From: UMGS1279 sp045536815
GTDB taxonomy: Bacteria > Bacillota > Clostridia > Oscillospirales > Acutalibacteraceae
Direction: 5' to 3'
DNA: 64,000 bases
NCBI GenBank assembly: GCA_045536815.1
Contig: JAZSOH010000008.1
Span: 1-64,000 of the forward strand
Of this stretch, positions 49,359 through 57,166 are shown piece after piece. The notes under the pieces are model-generated. The model was given only the letters and a program-made list of their open reading frames with translations, was not told the origin of the DNA and ran no database searches. How positions within the stretch are numbered: position 1 is the first letter of the stretch; each line of letters begins with the position of its first letter. Position numbers and translations under genes: made by a program.

Positions 49359-50056
49359 TGGGTAAGGACGTTATAGTTGCTTGTGATTTTTCAAGCGCAA
49401 GCAAGGTTTATGAATTTCTAGATAAATTTAAAGGCAGAAAGCCTTTTGTTAAAATCGGTATGGAGCTTTTCTATGCCGAAGGCCCTCAGATTGTAAAGGA
49501 AATTAAGAAAAGAGGCCATAAAATCTTTTTAGATTTAAAGCTTCACGATATACCTAATACTGTTAAAAAATCTATGGCAGTGCTTTCGAATTTAGATGTT
49601 GATATTACAAATCTTCACGCTTCGGGCACCGTTTCTATGATGGAAGCGGCTTTGGAAGGCCTCACCCGTGAGGATGGAACAAGACCTCTTTTGATTGCGG
49701 TTACACAGCTAACATCAACCGACCAAGAAAGAATGGAAAAGGACCTTCTTATTAAAGAACCTATTGATAAGGTTGTTATGCATTATGCTCATAACGCGAA
49801 AATTGCCGGACTTGACGGTGTTGTTTGTTCACCTCTTGAAGCGGGTAAGGTTCACGAAACCTGCGGCAGCAACTTTTTGACAATCACCCCCGGTGTTCGC
49901 TTTGCTGACGGAGAGGTGGGCGACCAAAAAAGAGTTATGACACCTGCCGAGGCCAAGAAAATCGGTAGCGATTATATAGTTGTTGGTAGACCGATTACCG
50001 CAGCAGAGGACCCCGTAGCCGCATATGAACGCTGCGTAAAAGAATTTGTTGATTAG
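49358..50056 (+). CDS. pyrF: Orotidine 5'-phosphate decarboxylase
   Basis: A 232-residue OMP decarboxylase (short bacterial type). Catalytic array in FLDLKLHDIPNTVKK (DxKxxD), then FLTITPGVRF and DYIVVGRPITAAEDP for phosphate binding. It makes UMP from OMP. Start overlaps pyrD stop by one base. Confidence 0.97.
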   Translation: MGKDVIVACDFSSASKVYEFLDKFKGRKPFVKIGMELFYAEGPQIVKEIKKRGHKIFLDLKLHDIPNTVKKSMAVLSNLDVDITNLHASGTVSMMEAALEGLTREDGTRPLLIAVTQLTSTDQERMEKDLLIKEPIDKVVMHYAHNAKIAGLDGVVCSPLEAGKVHETCGSNFLTITPGVRFADGEVGDQKRVMTPAEAKKIGSDYIVVGRPITAAEDPVAAYERCVKEFVD

Positions 50057-50066
50057 GAGAATTAAA

Positions 50067-50723
50067 ATGGAGAGCTACAAAAGAGAGTTTATTCAGTTTT
50101 TAGAGGGCGCAGGAGTTTTAAAATTTGGTGATTTCACCGCTAAGAGCGGAAGAAAAATTCCTTATTTTATAAATGCGGGCGATATTAAAACAGGCGAACA
50201 AATATGTAAGCTTGGCGAATTCTATGCAAAGGCATATTTCGAAAAGGTCGGCAACAAAAAAACAGTGCTTTACGGCCCTGCATATAAGGGAATTCCTATT
50301 GCTGTGTCTGTAGCGGTTGCTCTCGCCAAAAATGGTCTTGACGTACCCTTCTTTTTCAACCGTAAGGAAGAAAAGGACCATGGTGAAGGCGGCGTTTTCG
50401 TTGGTTATAAACCTAAGGAAGGCGAAGAAATTGTTATTGTTGAAGACGTTATTACTGCAGGTACAGCTATAAGGGAGAGTATGGCTAACCTTTCTTCGCT
50501 TAGCGGCACAAAGGTTGCAGCTACCTTTGTTATGGTTGACCGTAAAGAAAAGGGCCAAACTGAAAAATCTGCAATGGCAGAGGTTGGCGAAGAATTTGGC
50601 TTCCCCGTTTATTCGGTTGTAGACGTTTACGATATAATCGAGTATCTTGAAGAAGACGAAAAGAATAAAGAAAACGTAGAAAGAATAAAGAAGTATCTTG
50701 AAGTAAACGGCGCAAAAGAGTAG
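50067..50723 (+). CDS. pyrE: Orotate phosphoribosyltransferase
   Basis: A 218-residue OPRTase. ATG 50067 follows AGGAGAATTAAA; the frame extends seven codons up, overlapping pyrF, without a ribosome site. Motifs: FTAKSGRKIPYFINAG, YGPAYKGIPIAVSVA, FFFNRKEEKDHGEGG, and the PRPP loop IVIVEDVITAGTAIRE. It joins orotate to PRPP just before PyrF. Confidence 0.97.
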   Translation: MESYKREFIQFLEGAGVLKFGDFTAKSGRKIPYFINAGDIKTGEQICKLGEFYAKAYFEKVGNKKTVLYGPAYKGIPIAVSVAVALAKNGLDVPFFFNRKEEKDHGEGGVFVGYKPKEGEEIVIVEDVITAGTAIRESMANLSSLSGTKVAATFVMVDRKEKGQTEKSAMAEVGEEFGFPVYSVVDVYDIIEYLEEDEKNKENVERIKKYLEVNGAKE

Positions 50724-50764
50724 TTTTTCCTTTCAAGCGCCAAATACGGAAAGGAATTTATTAG

Positions 50765-51844
50765 ATGAGAAGCTTAATTGACATTTTTGATTTTAGTGTA
50801 GAAGAGTTAGATGAGCTTATTGCTACTGCTGAGGATATTATCGATTCGCCAAATAAATATAGCGAAAGCTGTAGGGGCAAAAAACTTGCAACACTTTTTT
50901 TCGAGCCTTCGACAAGAACAAGGCTTAGTTTTGAGGCGGCTATGTATGAACTTGGCGGTAATGTTATAGGGTTTTCTGAGGCGTCCAGTTCTTCTTCCGC
51001 CAAGGGCGAAAGCGTTGCCGATACCGCTAAAATCATTAGTCTTTATGCCGACATTATTGCTATGCGGCACCCAAAAGAGGGGGCGCCCTTTGTGGCGGCT
51101 AAAAACGCAACTATTCCGGTTATAAATGCGGGTGATGGCGGACATGCCCATCCAACCCAGACTCTTGCCGATTTGCTTACAATTCATCGCGAAAAGGGAA
51201 GGCTAAATAACCTTACAGTAGGACTTTGCGGTGATTTGAAGTTTGGAAGAACCGTACATTCACTTATTACTGCTCTTTCAAGGTATGAGGGTATTAAGTT
51301 TGTGCTCATTTCACCCAAGGAGCTTAAGGTTCCTAACTATGTAAAGGAAGAGGTTTTGGACAAAACGGGCCTCTGCTACGAAGAAACCGCCGATTTAGAA
51401 GGTGCCATTAAGGACCTTGACATTCTTTATATGACCCGAATTCAGCGTGAGCGTTTTACCGACGATAACGAATATTTAAGGCTTAAGGATAGTTATATTT
51501 TAACGCCCGAAAAGCTTGAAAGCGCTAAGGAAGACTTGGCTATACTTCACCCGCTTCCAAGGGTTAACGAGATAAGCGTTAAGGTTGATAGCGATAAAAG
51601 AGCTTGTTATTTCAAACAGGCCCTTTACGGCAAATATATGCGCATGGCACTTATTCTCAAGCTTTTAAATCAAACAGATTGCGCTAAAAATCAGTTAGAA
51701 CAGGGCAGAGAAATAGAAGGGCTCATGTGTAAGAATCCAAATTGTATAACTTCGGTCGAGCAGGAACTTTCACACCTTTTTAAATCCTCTGAGACTGATA
51801 GTAGCGTTTATAGATGCGTATATTGCGAAAATGAGGTAAAATAG
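50765..51844 (+). CDS. pyrB: Aspartate carbamoyltransferase fused to PyrI zinc domain
   Basis: A 359-residue fusion. Residues 1-305 are the catalytic chain: FFEPSTRTRLSFEAAM (carbamoyl phosphate loop), HPKEGAP, GDGGHAHPTQTLADL, DLKFGRTVHSL, MTRIQRERF and HPLPRVNEIS. After a short linker, residues 318-359 are the zinc domain of the regulatory chain PyrI: C322-x4-C327-x23-C351-x2-C354, with NPNCITSVE and RCVYCENEV close to the E. coli PyrI pattern. The nucleotide-binding allosteric domain of PyrI is absent. This tail probably holds catalytic trimers together. Last gene of the pyr operon. Confidence 0.93.
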   Translation: MRSLIDIFDFSVEELDELIATAEDIIDSPNKYSESCRGKKLATLFFEPSTRTRLSFEAAMYELGGNVIGFSEASSSSSAKGESVADTAKIISLYADIIAMRHPKEGAPFVAAKNATIPVINAGDGGHAHPTQTLADLLTIHREKGRLNNLTVGLCGDLKFGRTVHSLITALSRYEGIKFVLISPKELKVPNYVKEEVLDKTGLCYEETADLEGAIKDLDILYMTRIQRERFTDDNEYLRLKDSYILTPEKLESAKEDLAILHPLPRVNEISVKVDSDKRACYFKQALYGKYMRMALILKLLNQTDCAKNQLEQGREIEGLMCKNPNCITSVEQELSHLFKSSETDSSVYRCVYCENEVK

Positions 51845-51901
51845 AGGTGCGTTTTCACGTTAAATTGCACTTTTAATAGGCTTTAAATATTAAAGTGAGC
51901 C

Positions 51902-51930
51902 TTGACACATACATCGTTAGATGGTATAAT
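51902..51930 (+). promoter_or_regulatory. Promoter of pur operon
   Basis: TTGACA (51902-51907), 17 bases, TATAAT (51925-51930): a perfect sigma-A match directly upstream of the ZTP riboswitch. No clear terminator separates it from pyrB, so some read-through from the pyr operon is possible. Confidence 0.88.
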
Positions 51931-51954
51931 ATTAGAGTAAAATATTTAGGTATT

Positions 51955-52072
51955 TTTTCGTTACTGACGGATTATAGTGGAGCACCACATGGAGCGAAAA
52001 AATTAAAAGCCGACCGTCTGGGTGCATTTGCTTTTTGAAAAAAGGAGCAAGTGCGCCATTTTCTTTTTTAGG
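51955..52072 (+). promoter_or_regulatory. ZTP/ZMP (pfl) riboswitch before purE
   Basis: The aptamer (about 51955-52027) shows the pfl motif: P1 TTTTTCG/CGAAAAA, TTACTGACGG, the GTGGAGCACCAC hairpin followed by ATGGAGCG, and the conserved GCCGACCGTCTGGGTGC-type 3' strand, whose CCGTC pairs with GACGG. An expression platform follows: GCATTTGCTTTTT against AAGGAGCAAGTGC, ending in TTTTCTTTTTT (to about 52072). High ZMP/ZTP, which signals shortage of 10-formyl-THF, would prevent termination. ZMP is the substrate of the AICAR transformylase at 57167, and fhs at the end of the cluster makes 10-formyl-THF. Confidence 0.88.
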
Positions 52073-52083
52073 GAGGAAAAATT

Positions 52084-52572
52084 ATGAAAAAAATTGCAAT
52101 TATTATGGGTAGCGACAGCGATTTGCCGATAGTAAAAAAGGCTACCGATACCTTAAAAGAGTTTGAAGTGCCTTTTGAGGTACATATTTATTCCGCTCAC
52201 AGAACACCCGTTGAGGCACGCGATTTTGCTGTTTCGGCAAGGGAGAATGGTTTTGGTGCAATAATTGCGGCGGCAGGTATGGCGGCACATTTGGCAGGTG
52301 CTATTGCGGCTAATACAACGCTTCCCGTAATTGGTATCCCTTGCAGTAGTTCTAATCTTGATGGGCTTGATGCCTTGCTTTCAACCGTTATGATGCCCAG
52401 CGGTATACCCGTTGCAACTGTTGCAATAAACGGTGGCGCAAATGCCGCACTTCTTGCAATTCAAATTCTCGCAGTTGAGGATAAAGAACTTGCAGCAAAG
52501 CTTGATGAAAAAAGAATAAGCGATGCTAATAAGGTACTGCTTAAAGATAAATCCGTAATGGAAAAACTTTAA
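52084..52572 (+). CDS. purE: N5-carboxyaminoimidazole ribonucleotide mutase
   Basis: A 162-residue class I PurE: MGSDSDLPIV, HIYSAHRTP, AAAGMAAHLAGAIAANTTLPVIG. It moves the carboxyl group from N5-CAIR to give CAIR. No purK is in the operon, so a CO2-dependent class II activity or a purK elsewhere must be considered; the sequence looks like the ordinary bacterial form by its MGSDSD and SAHRTP motifs. First gene after the ZTP riboswitch. Confidence 0.95.
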   Translation: MKKIAIIMGSDSDLPIVKKATDTLKEFEVPFEVHIYSAHRTPVEARDFAVSARENGFGAIIAAAGMAAHLAGAIAANTTLPVIGIPCSSSNLDGLDALLSTVMMPSGIPVATVAINGGANAALLAIQILAVEDKELAAKLDEKRISDANKVLLKDKSVMEKL

Positions 52573-52612
52573 TTTTGTTTAAAATTTTAATCTATATAAA
52601 GGAGAAATAAAA

Positions 52613-53299
52613 ATGAAAAAAGAACTTACTTACAAAGGAAAAACAAAGGATGTTTATTCACTTGAAAATGGCAACTGCCTTTTAAAATTCAAGGACGACT
52701 GCACCGGTAAAGACGGTGTTTTTGACCCAGGCGAAAACGCAGTAGGTCTTACAATTGACGGTGTTGGCGACGTTAACCTTCGTATGTCTATATATTTCTT
52801 CGAAAAAGTTAATGCCGCAGGTATTAAAACACATTATGTAAATGCAAATCTTGAAGATACAACTATGGAAGTTTTATCTGCTAAGGTTTTTGGTAAAGGC
52901 TTAGAAGTTATTTGTCGTTATAAAGCCGTTGGAAGTTTTTATCGCCGCTATAGCGATTATGTAACTGAGGGTGCCGACCTTGACGCATATGTTGAAATGA
53001 CCTTTAAAAACGACGCAAAGGGAGACCCACTTGTTACTAAAGAGGGTCTTGCACAGCTTGGCGTTATGAACTATAAACAGTATGATGATGTTGAAGATAT
53101 GACCAAGAAAATCACAAAAATTATCGCTGACGACCTTAAAGAAAAGGGACTTGACCTTTACGATATTAAATTTGAGTTTGGTTATGACGAAAACGGCGAC
53201 GTTATGCTTATTGACGAAATTGCTTCGGGTAATATGCGCGTTTATAAGGATGGCGAATATATCGACCCGATGACACTTTCAAAACTTTTCTTCGCTTAA
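52613..53299 (+). CDS. purC: SAICAR synthetase
   Basis: A 228-residue SAICAR synthetase joining CAIR and aspartate. KELTYKGKTKDVYSLENG, ICRYKAVGSFYRRYSD (family: NxxAGS region) and DIKFEFGYDENGDVMLIDEIASGNMRVYKDG are recognisable; the last corresponds to the conserved DxKxEFG and DE(I/V)xPDxxR regions. The MRVYKDG ending diverges from the usual PDTCR(FY)W, a variation seen in some gut Firmicutes. Position between purE and purF supports the call. Confidence 0.9.
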   Translation: MKKELTYKGKTKDVYSLENGNCLLKFKDDCTGKDGVFDPGENAVGLTIDGVGDVNLRMSIYFFEKVNAAGIKTHYVNANLEDTTMEVLSAKVFGKGLEVICRYKAVGSFYRRYSDYVTEGADLDAYVEMTFKNDAKGDPLVTKEGLAQLGVMNYKQYDDVEDMTKKITKIIADDLKEKGLDLYDIKFEFGYDENGDVMLIDEIASGNMRVYKDGEYIDPMTLSKLFFA

Positions 53300-53323
53300 T
53301 ATATTTTGATTTAGGAGTATAAC

Positions 53324-54748
53324 ATGGGTGGTTTTTTTGGCGCAGTCACTAAAGGTGACGCAATAGCAGATGCATTTTTCGGTGCAGACTATCATTCTCA
53401 TCTTGGAACCCGTCGCGGCGGTATAGCGGCGTTTGACAAAGAACTTGGTTTGCAAAGAGAAATCCATAACATACAAAATTCACCATTTCGAACTAAGTTT
53501 GAAAAGGTTTTTGATGAAATGAAGGGAACCTCGGCAATTGGTTGCATAAGCGATTTTGAACCGCAACCCCTTTTAATCCGTTCAAACCTTGGTACCTATG
53601 CGCTTTGTGTTATTGGAACTATAAATAACGCAACTGAGCTTATAAATCAGTTTCTTTCCTTTAGCGGCGGTCACTTTAGCGTTATGACAGGCGGCCACGT
53701 TAATATGATAGAGCTTGTGGCGGCGCTTATAAATCAAAAAAGCGATTTTGTAGATGGTATCAAGTTTGCTCAAGAGCAAATTGACGGAACGGCATCAATT
53801 TTAATTCTTAAAGATGACGGTAAAATAATTGCGGCGAGAGACCGCTTGGGACGATTGCCCATTATCGTAGGTAAGGGCGAGAAGGGGCACTGCGTTTCCT
53901 TTGAATCTTTTGCTTATGAAAAACTTGGGTACGAGTTTTATAAGGAGCTTGGCCCGGGTGAAATAATTGAACTTACCGCCGACGAGGTTAAGGTTTTGAA
54001 AGAGCCGGGCAAACGCAAAAAAATCTGTTCGTTTCTTTGGAGCTATTACGGTTACCCAACCTCAATTTATGAGGGAATAAACGTTGAGATGATGAGGTAC
54101 CGCAATGGCGAGATTATGGCTAGAAACGATATGGCAGAGAAAAGCGCAACAGAGGTTGACTATGTTGGTGGAGTTCCAGATTCGGGTACACCACACGCTA
54201 TAGGCTACGCTAATGAGAGTCATAAAAAATTCGCAAGAGCTTTTATTAAATATACTCCCACATGGGCAAGAAGCTTTACTCCTACTCACCAAAACGAGCG
54301 TAATAAGGTTGCTAAAATGAAGCAAATTGCAATTCACGACCTTATTAAAGATAAAAATCTTCTTTTTGTTGACGATTCTATAGTAAGAGGAACTCAGCTT
54401 AAGGAAACGGTTGATTTTCTTTATTCTAATGGCGCAAAATCGGTTCATATGCGCTCGGCGTGTCCACCCATTATGTATGGTTGTAAATATTTAAATTTCT
54501 CTCGTGCGACAAGTGATATGGACCTTATCGCAAGAAGGGTTATTGTGGAGCTTGAAGGAGAAGAGGGACTTAAATATATAGACGAGTATGCCGACTCAAA
54601 AACCGAAAGAGGCAAAAATATGCGAAAGGCAATTTGCGACAAATTCCATTTCGCATCACTTGAATTTCAGTCCCTTGAGGGAATTATTGAAGCAATAGGC
54701 TTAGATGAAAGCGAACTTTGCACATATTGCTGGAACGGAAAGGAATAA
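53324..54748 (+). CDS. purF: PurF-like amidophosphoribosyltransferase lacking N-terminal Cys
   Basis: A 474-residue PurF family protein. The PRPP-binding loop LLFVDDSIVRGTQL, RDRLGRLPIIVG, SYYGYPTSIYEG and MRSACPPIMYGC are present. The N-terminus is MGGFFGAVTKGD instead of the processed CGVFG of active glutaminases, so the Ntn nucleophile Cys is Gly. An in-frame TAG four codons before the ATG excludes a propeptide with Cys. TRRGG near residue 30 is retained. It should make phosphoribosylamine from PRPP, but the source of ammonia is unclear. AGGAG precedes the ATG. No second purF is in the window. Confidence 0.88.
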   Translation: MGGFFGAVTKGDAIADAFFGADYHSHLGTRRGGIAAFDKELGLQREIHNIQNSPFRTKFEKVFDEMKGTSAIGCISDFEPQPLLIRSNLGTYALCVIGTINNATELINQFLSFSGGHFSVMTGGHVNMIELVAALINQKSDFVDGIKFAQEQIDGTASILILKDDGKIIAARDRLGRLPIIVGKGEKGHCVSFESFAYEKLGYEFYKELGPGEIIELTADEVKVLKEPGKRKKICSFLWSYYGYPTSIYEGINVEMMRYRNGEIMARNDMAEKSATEVDYVGGVPDSGTPHAIGYANESHKKFARAFIKYTPTWARSFTPTHQNERNKVAKMKQIAIHDLIKDKNLLFVDDSIVRGTQLKETVDFLYSNGAKSVHMRSACPPIMYGCKYLNFSRATSDMDLIARRVIVELEGEEGLKYIDEYADSKTERGKNMRKAICDKFHFASLEFQSLEGIIEAIGLDESELCTYCWNGKE

Positions 54749-54752
54749 AACT

Positions 54753-55796
54753 ATGCATAACAAATCTATGTCTGAAAGCTACGCCGCTGCAGGTGTTGAT
54801 ATTACTGCAGGTTACAAATCGGTTGAGCTTATGAAAAAGCATATCGCCCGTACAAAAAATGAGGGTTGCCTTGATGATGTTGGCGGCTTTGGTGGTTGTT
54901 TTGGATTGGATCTTACAGGTATTACCGAGCCTGTTTTGGTAAGCGGCACCGACGGAGTTGGCACAAAAATTAAACTCGCAATGTTGCTTGATAAGCACGA
55001 TACAATTGGTATTGACTGTGTTGCAATGTGTGCAAACGATATAATTTGTTGTGGTGCTAAGCCGCTTTTCTTCCTTGATTATATTGCTTGCGGTAAAAAC
55101 TTCCCTGAAAAAATTGCCGAAATTGTCGGTGGCGTTGCAGAGGGTTGTGTTCAGGCGGGTTGCGCCCTTATTGGCGGCGAAACTGCCGAGCATCCCGGCC
55201 TTATGCCTGAGGAGGATTATGACCTTGCAGGTTATTGCACAGGCGTTGTTGATAAGAAAAAAATTCTTGATAATTCTACCGTTAGTGAGGGCGATGCTAT
55301 AATTGCTCTAGCTTCAACAGGTATCCATTCTAACGGTTTTTCACTAGTTAGAAAGGTTTTTGATATTGAAAACGCTGACCTTAAAGCACCTGTTGATGAG
55401 CTTTCGGGTAAATCACTTGGCGAAACACTTTTAACACCTACTAAAATTTACGTTAAGAGCGTACTCGCCCTTATGGAAGAGGTTAAGGTTAAGGCGGTAT
55501 CCCATATTACAGGCGGCGGATTTTATGAAAATATTCCTCGTAGTTTGCCTAAAGGATATTCAGCTAAAATTAAAAAGTCAGATGTTAAAATTCTTCCTAT
55601 TTTCAGTCTTATTCAAAAGGTTGGAAATATTCCTGAGCGCGATATGTTCAACACCTTTAATATGGGCGTTGGTATGAGTATTGTTGTTGCTAAAGAGGAT
55701 GCAGAAAAAGCCGTTAAAATTTTGAATGAAAATGGCGAAAACGCATACGTTCTTGGCGAAATCGTTAAGTCCGATGAGGGCGTAATTTTAGAATAA
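54753..55796 (+). CDS. purM: AIR synthetase
   Basis: A 347-residue phosphoribosylformylglycinamidine cyclo-ligase. ATG 54753 has AAAGGA nine bases up; the frame extends 16 codons further into purF. Motifs: SYAAAGVDITAGYKSVELMKKH, VSGTDGVGTKIKLA, IGIDCVAMCANDIICCGAKPLFFLDY, GGETAEHPGLM and SHITGGGFYENIPR. It closes the imidazole ring to AIR. Confidence 0.97.
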   Translation: MHNKSMSESYAAAGVDITAGYKSVELMKKHIARTKNEGCLDDVGGFGGCFGLDLTGITEPVLVSGTDGVGTKIKLAMLLDKHDTIGIDCVAMCANDIICCGAKPLFFLDYIACGKNFPEKIAEIVGGVAEGCVQAGCALIGGETAEHPGLMPEEDYDLAGYCTGVVDKKKILDNSTVSEGDAIIALASTGIHSNGFSLVRKVFDIENADLKAPVDELSGKSLGETLLTPTKIYVKSVLALMEEVKVKAVSHITGGGFYENIPRSLPKGYSAKIKKSDVKILPIFSLIQKVGNIPERDMFNTFNMGVGMSIVVAKEDAEKAVKILNENGENAYVLGEIVKSDEGVILE

Positions 55797-55818
55797 TTTA
55801 TCTCGCGGAGGGGTTAAA

Positions 55819-56430
55819 ATGTCCCAAAAAACTAAAATTGCCGTTTTGGTTTCGGGTGGCGGAACAAATCTTCAGGCGCTTATAGATGCCCAAAGCAGCG
55901 GCATTTTAAAAAGCGGAGAAATCTCACTTGTTGTTTCCAATAATGAGGGGGCTTATGCTCTTTTAAGGGCAGAGAAGGCCGGCATTAAAAACATAGTTAT
56001 TTCTAAAAAGGCTTTAGGTAAAGAAAGGTTTGAAGAAAAGCTTATTGCCACCTTAGAACAAGAGGGAATAGAAATAATTGTTCTTGCAGGGTTTATGGTT
56101 ATACTTAGTGAGAATTTTACAAGTAGATATCCAAAACGCATAATAAACGTTCACCCTGCCCTTATTCCATCTTTTTGTGGCGAAGGTTTTTATGGACTTC
56201 GCGTACACGAGGCGGCGCTTAGCTATGGTGTTAAGGTGACGGGTGCTACGGTGCACTTTGTTAACGAGATACCCGACGGCGGCGAGATAATTATGCAAAA
56301 GGCCGTTGAAATTTGCGAGGGTGATACACCCGAAATTTTGCAAAAGAGGGTAATGGAAGAGGCCGAGTGGAAGATTTTACCTTTGGCGGTTGAAAAGGTT
56401 TCAAAAGAATTTATGAATATTAAGGGGTAG
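55819..56430 (+). CDS. purN: Glycinamide ribonucleotide formyltransferase
   Basis: A 203-residue GART using 10-formyl-THF. KIAVLVSGGGTNLQALIDA, LAGFMVILSENF, INVHPALIPSFCG (catalytic Asn/His) and HEAALSYGVKVTGATVHFVNEIPDGGEII are family motifs, the last carrying the catalytic Asp. AGGGGT precedes the ATG. Its cofactor is produced by the fhs product encoded at 63393. Confidence 0.97.
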   Translation: MSQKTKIAVLVSGGGTNLQALIDAQSSGILKSGEISLVVSNNEGAYALLRAEKAGIKNIVISKKALGKERFEEKLIATLEQEGIEIIVLAGFMVILSENFTSRYPKRIINVHPALIPSFCGEGFYGLRVHEAALSYGVKVTGATVHFVNEIPDGGEIIMQKAVEICEGDTPEILQKRVMEEAEWKILPLAVEKVSKEFMNIKG

Positions 56431-56435
56431 TAGAT

Positions 56436-57152
56436 ATGGAAATTAAAACTCTTGAAAATGAACTTAACTCACTAAAATACCACGGCAGAGGAATTATAAT
56501 CGGCAAAAGCGCCGATGGGAAAAAGGCGGTTACCGCATATTTTATTATGGGTAGAAGCGAAAACAGTCGTAACAGAGTTTTTGTGGAGGACGGCGAGGGC
56601 ATCAGAACAAAGGCTTTCGATGAATCTAAAATGGTTGACCCCCACCTTATCATCTATGCTCCCGTTAGGGTTTTAGGAAATAAAACAATTGTTACAAACG
56701 GCGACCAAACCGATACAATTTATGAGCTTATGGATAGGCAAATGACCTTCGAACAAGCACTTCGCACAAGAGAGTTTGAAGATGACACACCTAACTTTAC
56801 TCCTAGAATTTCGGGTATTATCCGTAGAGAAAACGGAGATATCAATTTTGCTATGTCTATTCTAAAATCGGCAGAAGGTGACAGTAGTTCTTGCCAAAGA
56901 TACACCTTTGCTTATTCTAACCCTATTGCTGGTAAAGCTAAATTTATTCATACATATAATGCGGACGGCAACCCACTTCCAAGCTTCGAGGGCGAGCCAA
57001 AAACCTTGAGCTTACCCGACACTGATATTGACAGTTTAACCGATATTATCTGGGATAATTTGAACAGTGAAAATAAGGTTTCTCTTTTTGTTAGATATAT
57101 TGATATTGAAACCGGCGAGTACGAGTCAAGAATAGTAAACAAAAATAAGTAA
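56436..57152 (+). CDS. IMP cyclohydrolase, PurO-like
   Basis: A 238-residue protein of the IMP_cyclohyd (PurO-related) family: LNSLKYHGRGIIIGKSADGKKAVTAYFIMGRSENSRNRVF, MVDPHLIIYAPVR, TNGDQTDTIYE and the central TPRISG segment. It would close FAICAR to IMP. It is directly followed by a free-standing AICAR transformylase, so together these two genes replace bifunctional PurH. Family first known from archaea (PurO). Assignment rests on sequence phrases and on the absence of the usual N-terminal cyclohydrolase domain next door. Confidence 0.85.
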   Translation: MEIKTLENELNSLKYHGRGIIIGKSADGKKAVTAYFIMGRSENSRNRVFVEDGEGIRTKAFDESKMVDPHLIIYAPVRVLGNKTIVTNGDQTDTIYELMDRQMTFEQALRTREFEDDTPNFTPRISGIIRRENGDINFAMSILKSAEGDSSSCQRYTFAYSNPIAGKAKFIHTYNADGNPLPSFEGEPKTLSLPDTDIDSLTDIIWDNLNSENKVSLFVRYIDIETGEYESRIVNKNK

Positions 57153-57166
57153 TTGGAGAATAAAAG

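Noticed and set aside
51845..51901. Rho-independent terminator after pyrB
   Set aside because: Only short imperfect stems (GTGC/GCAC, GGC/GCC with a bulge) without a proper T-run are visible; not strong enough to call.
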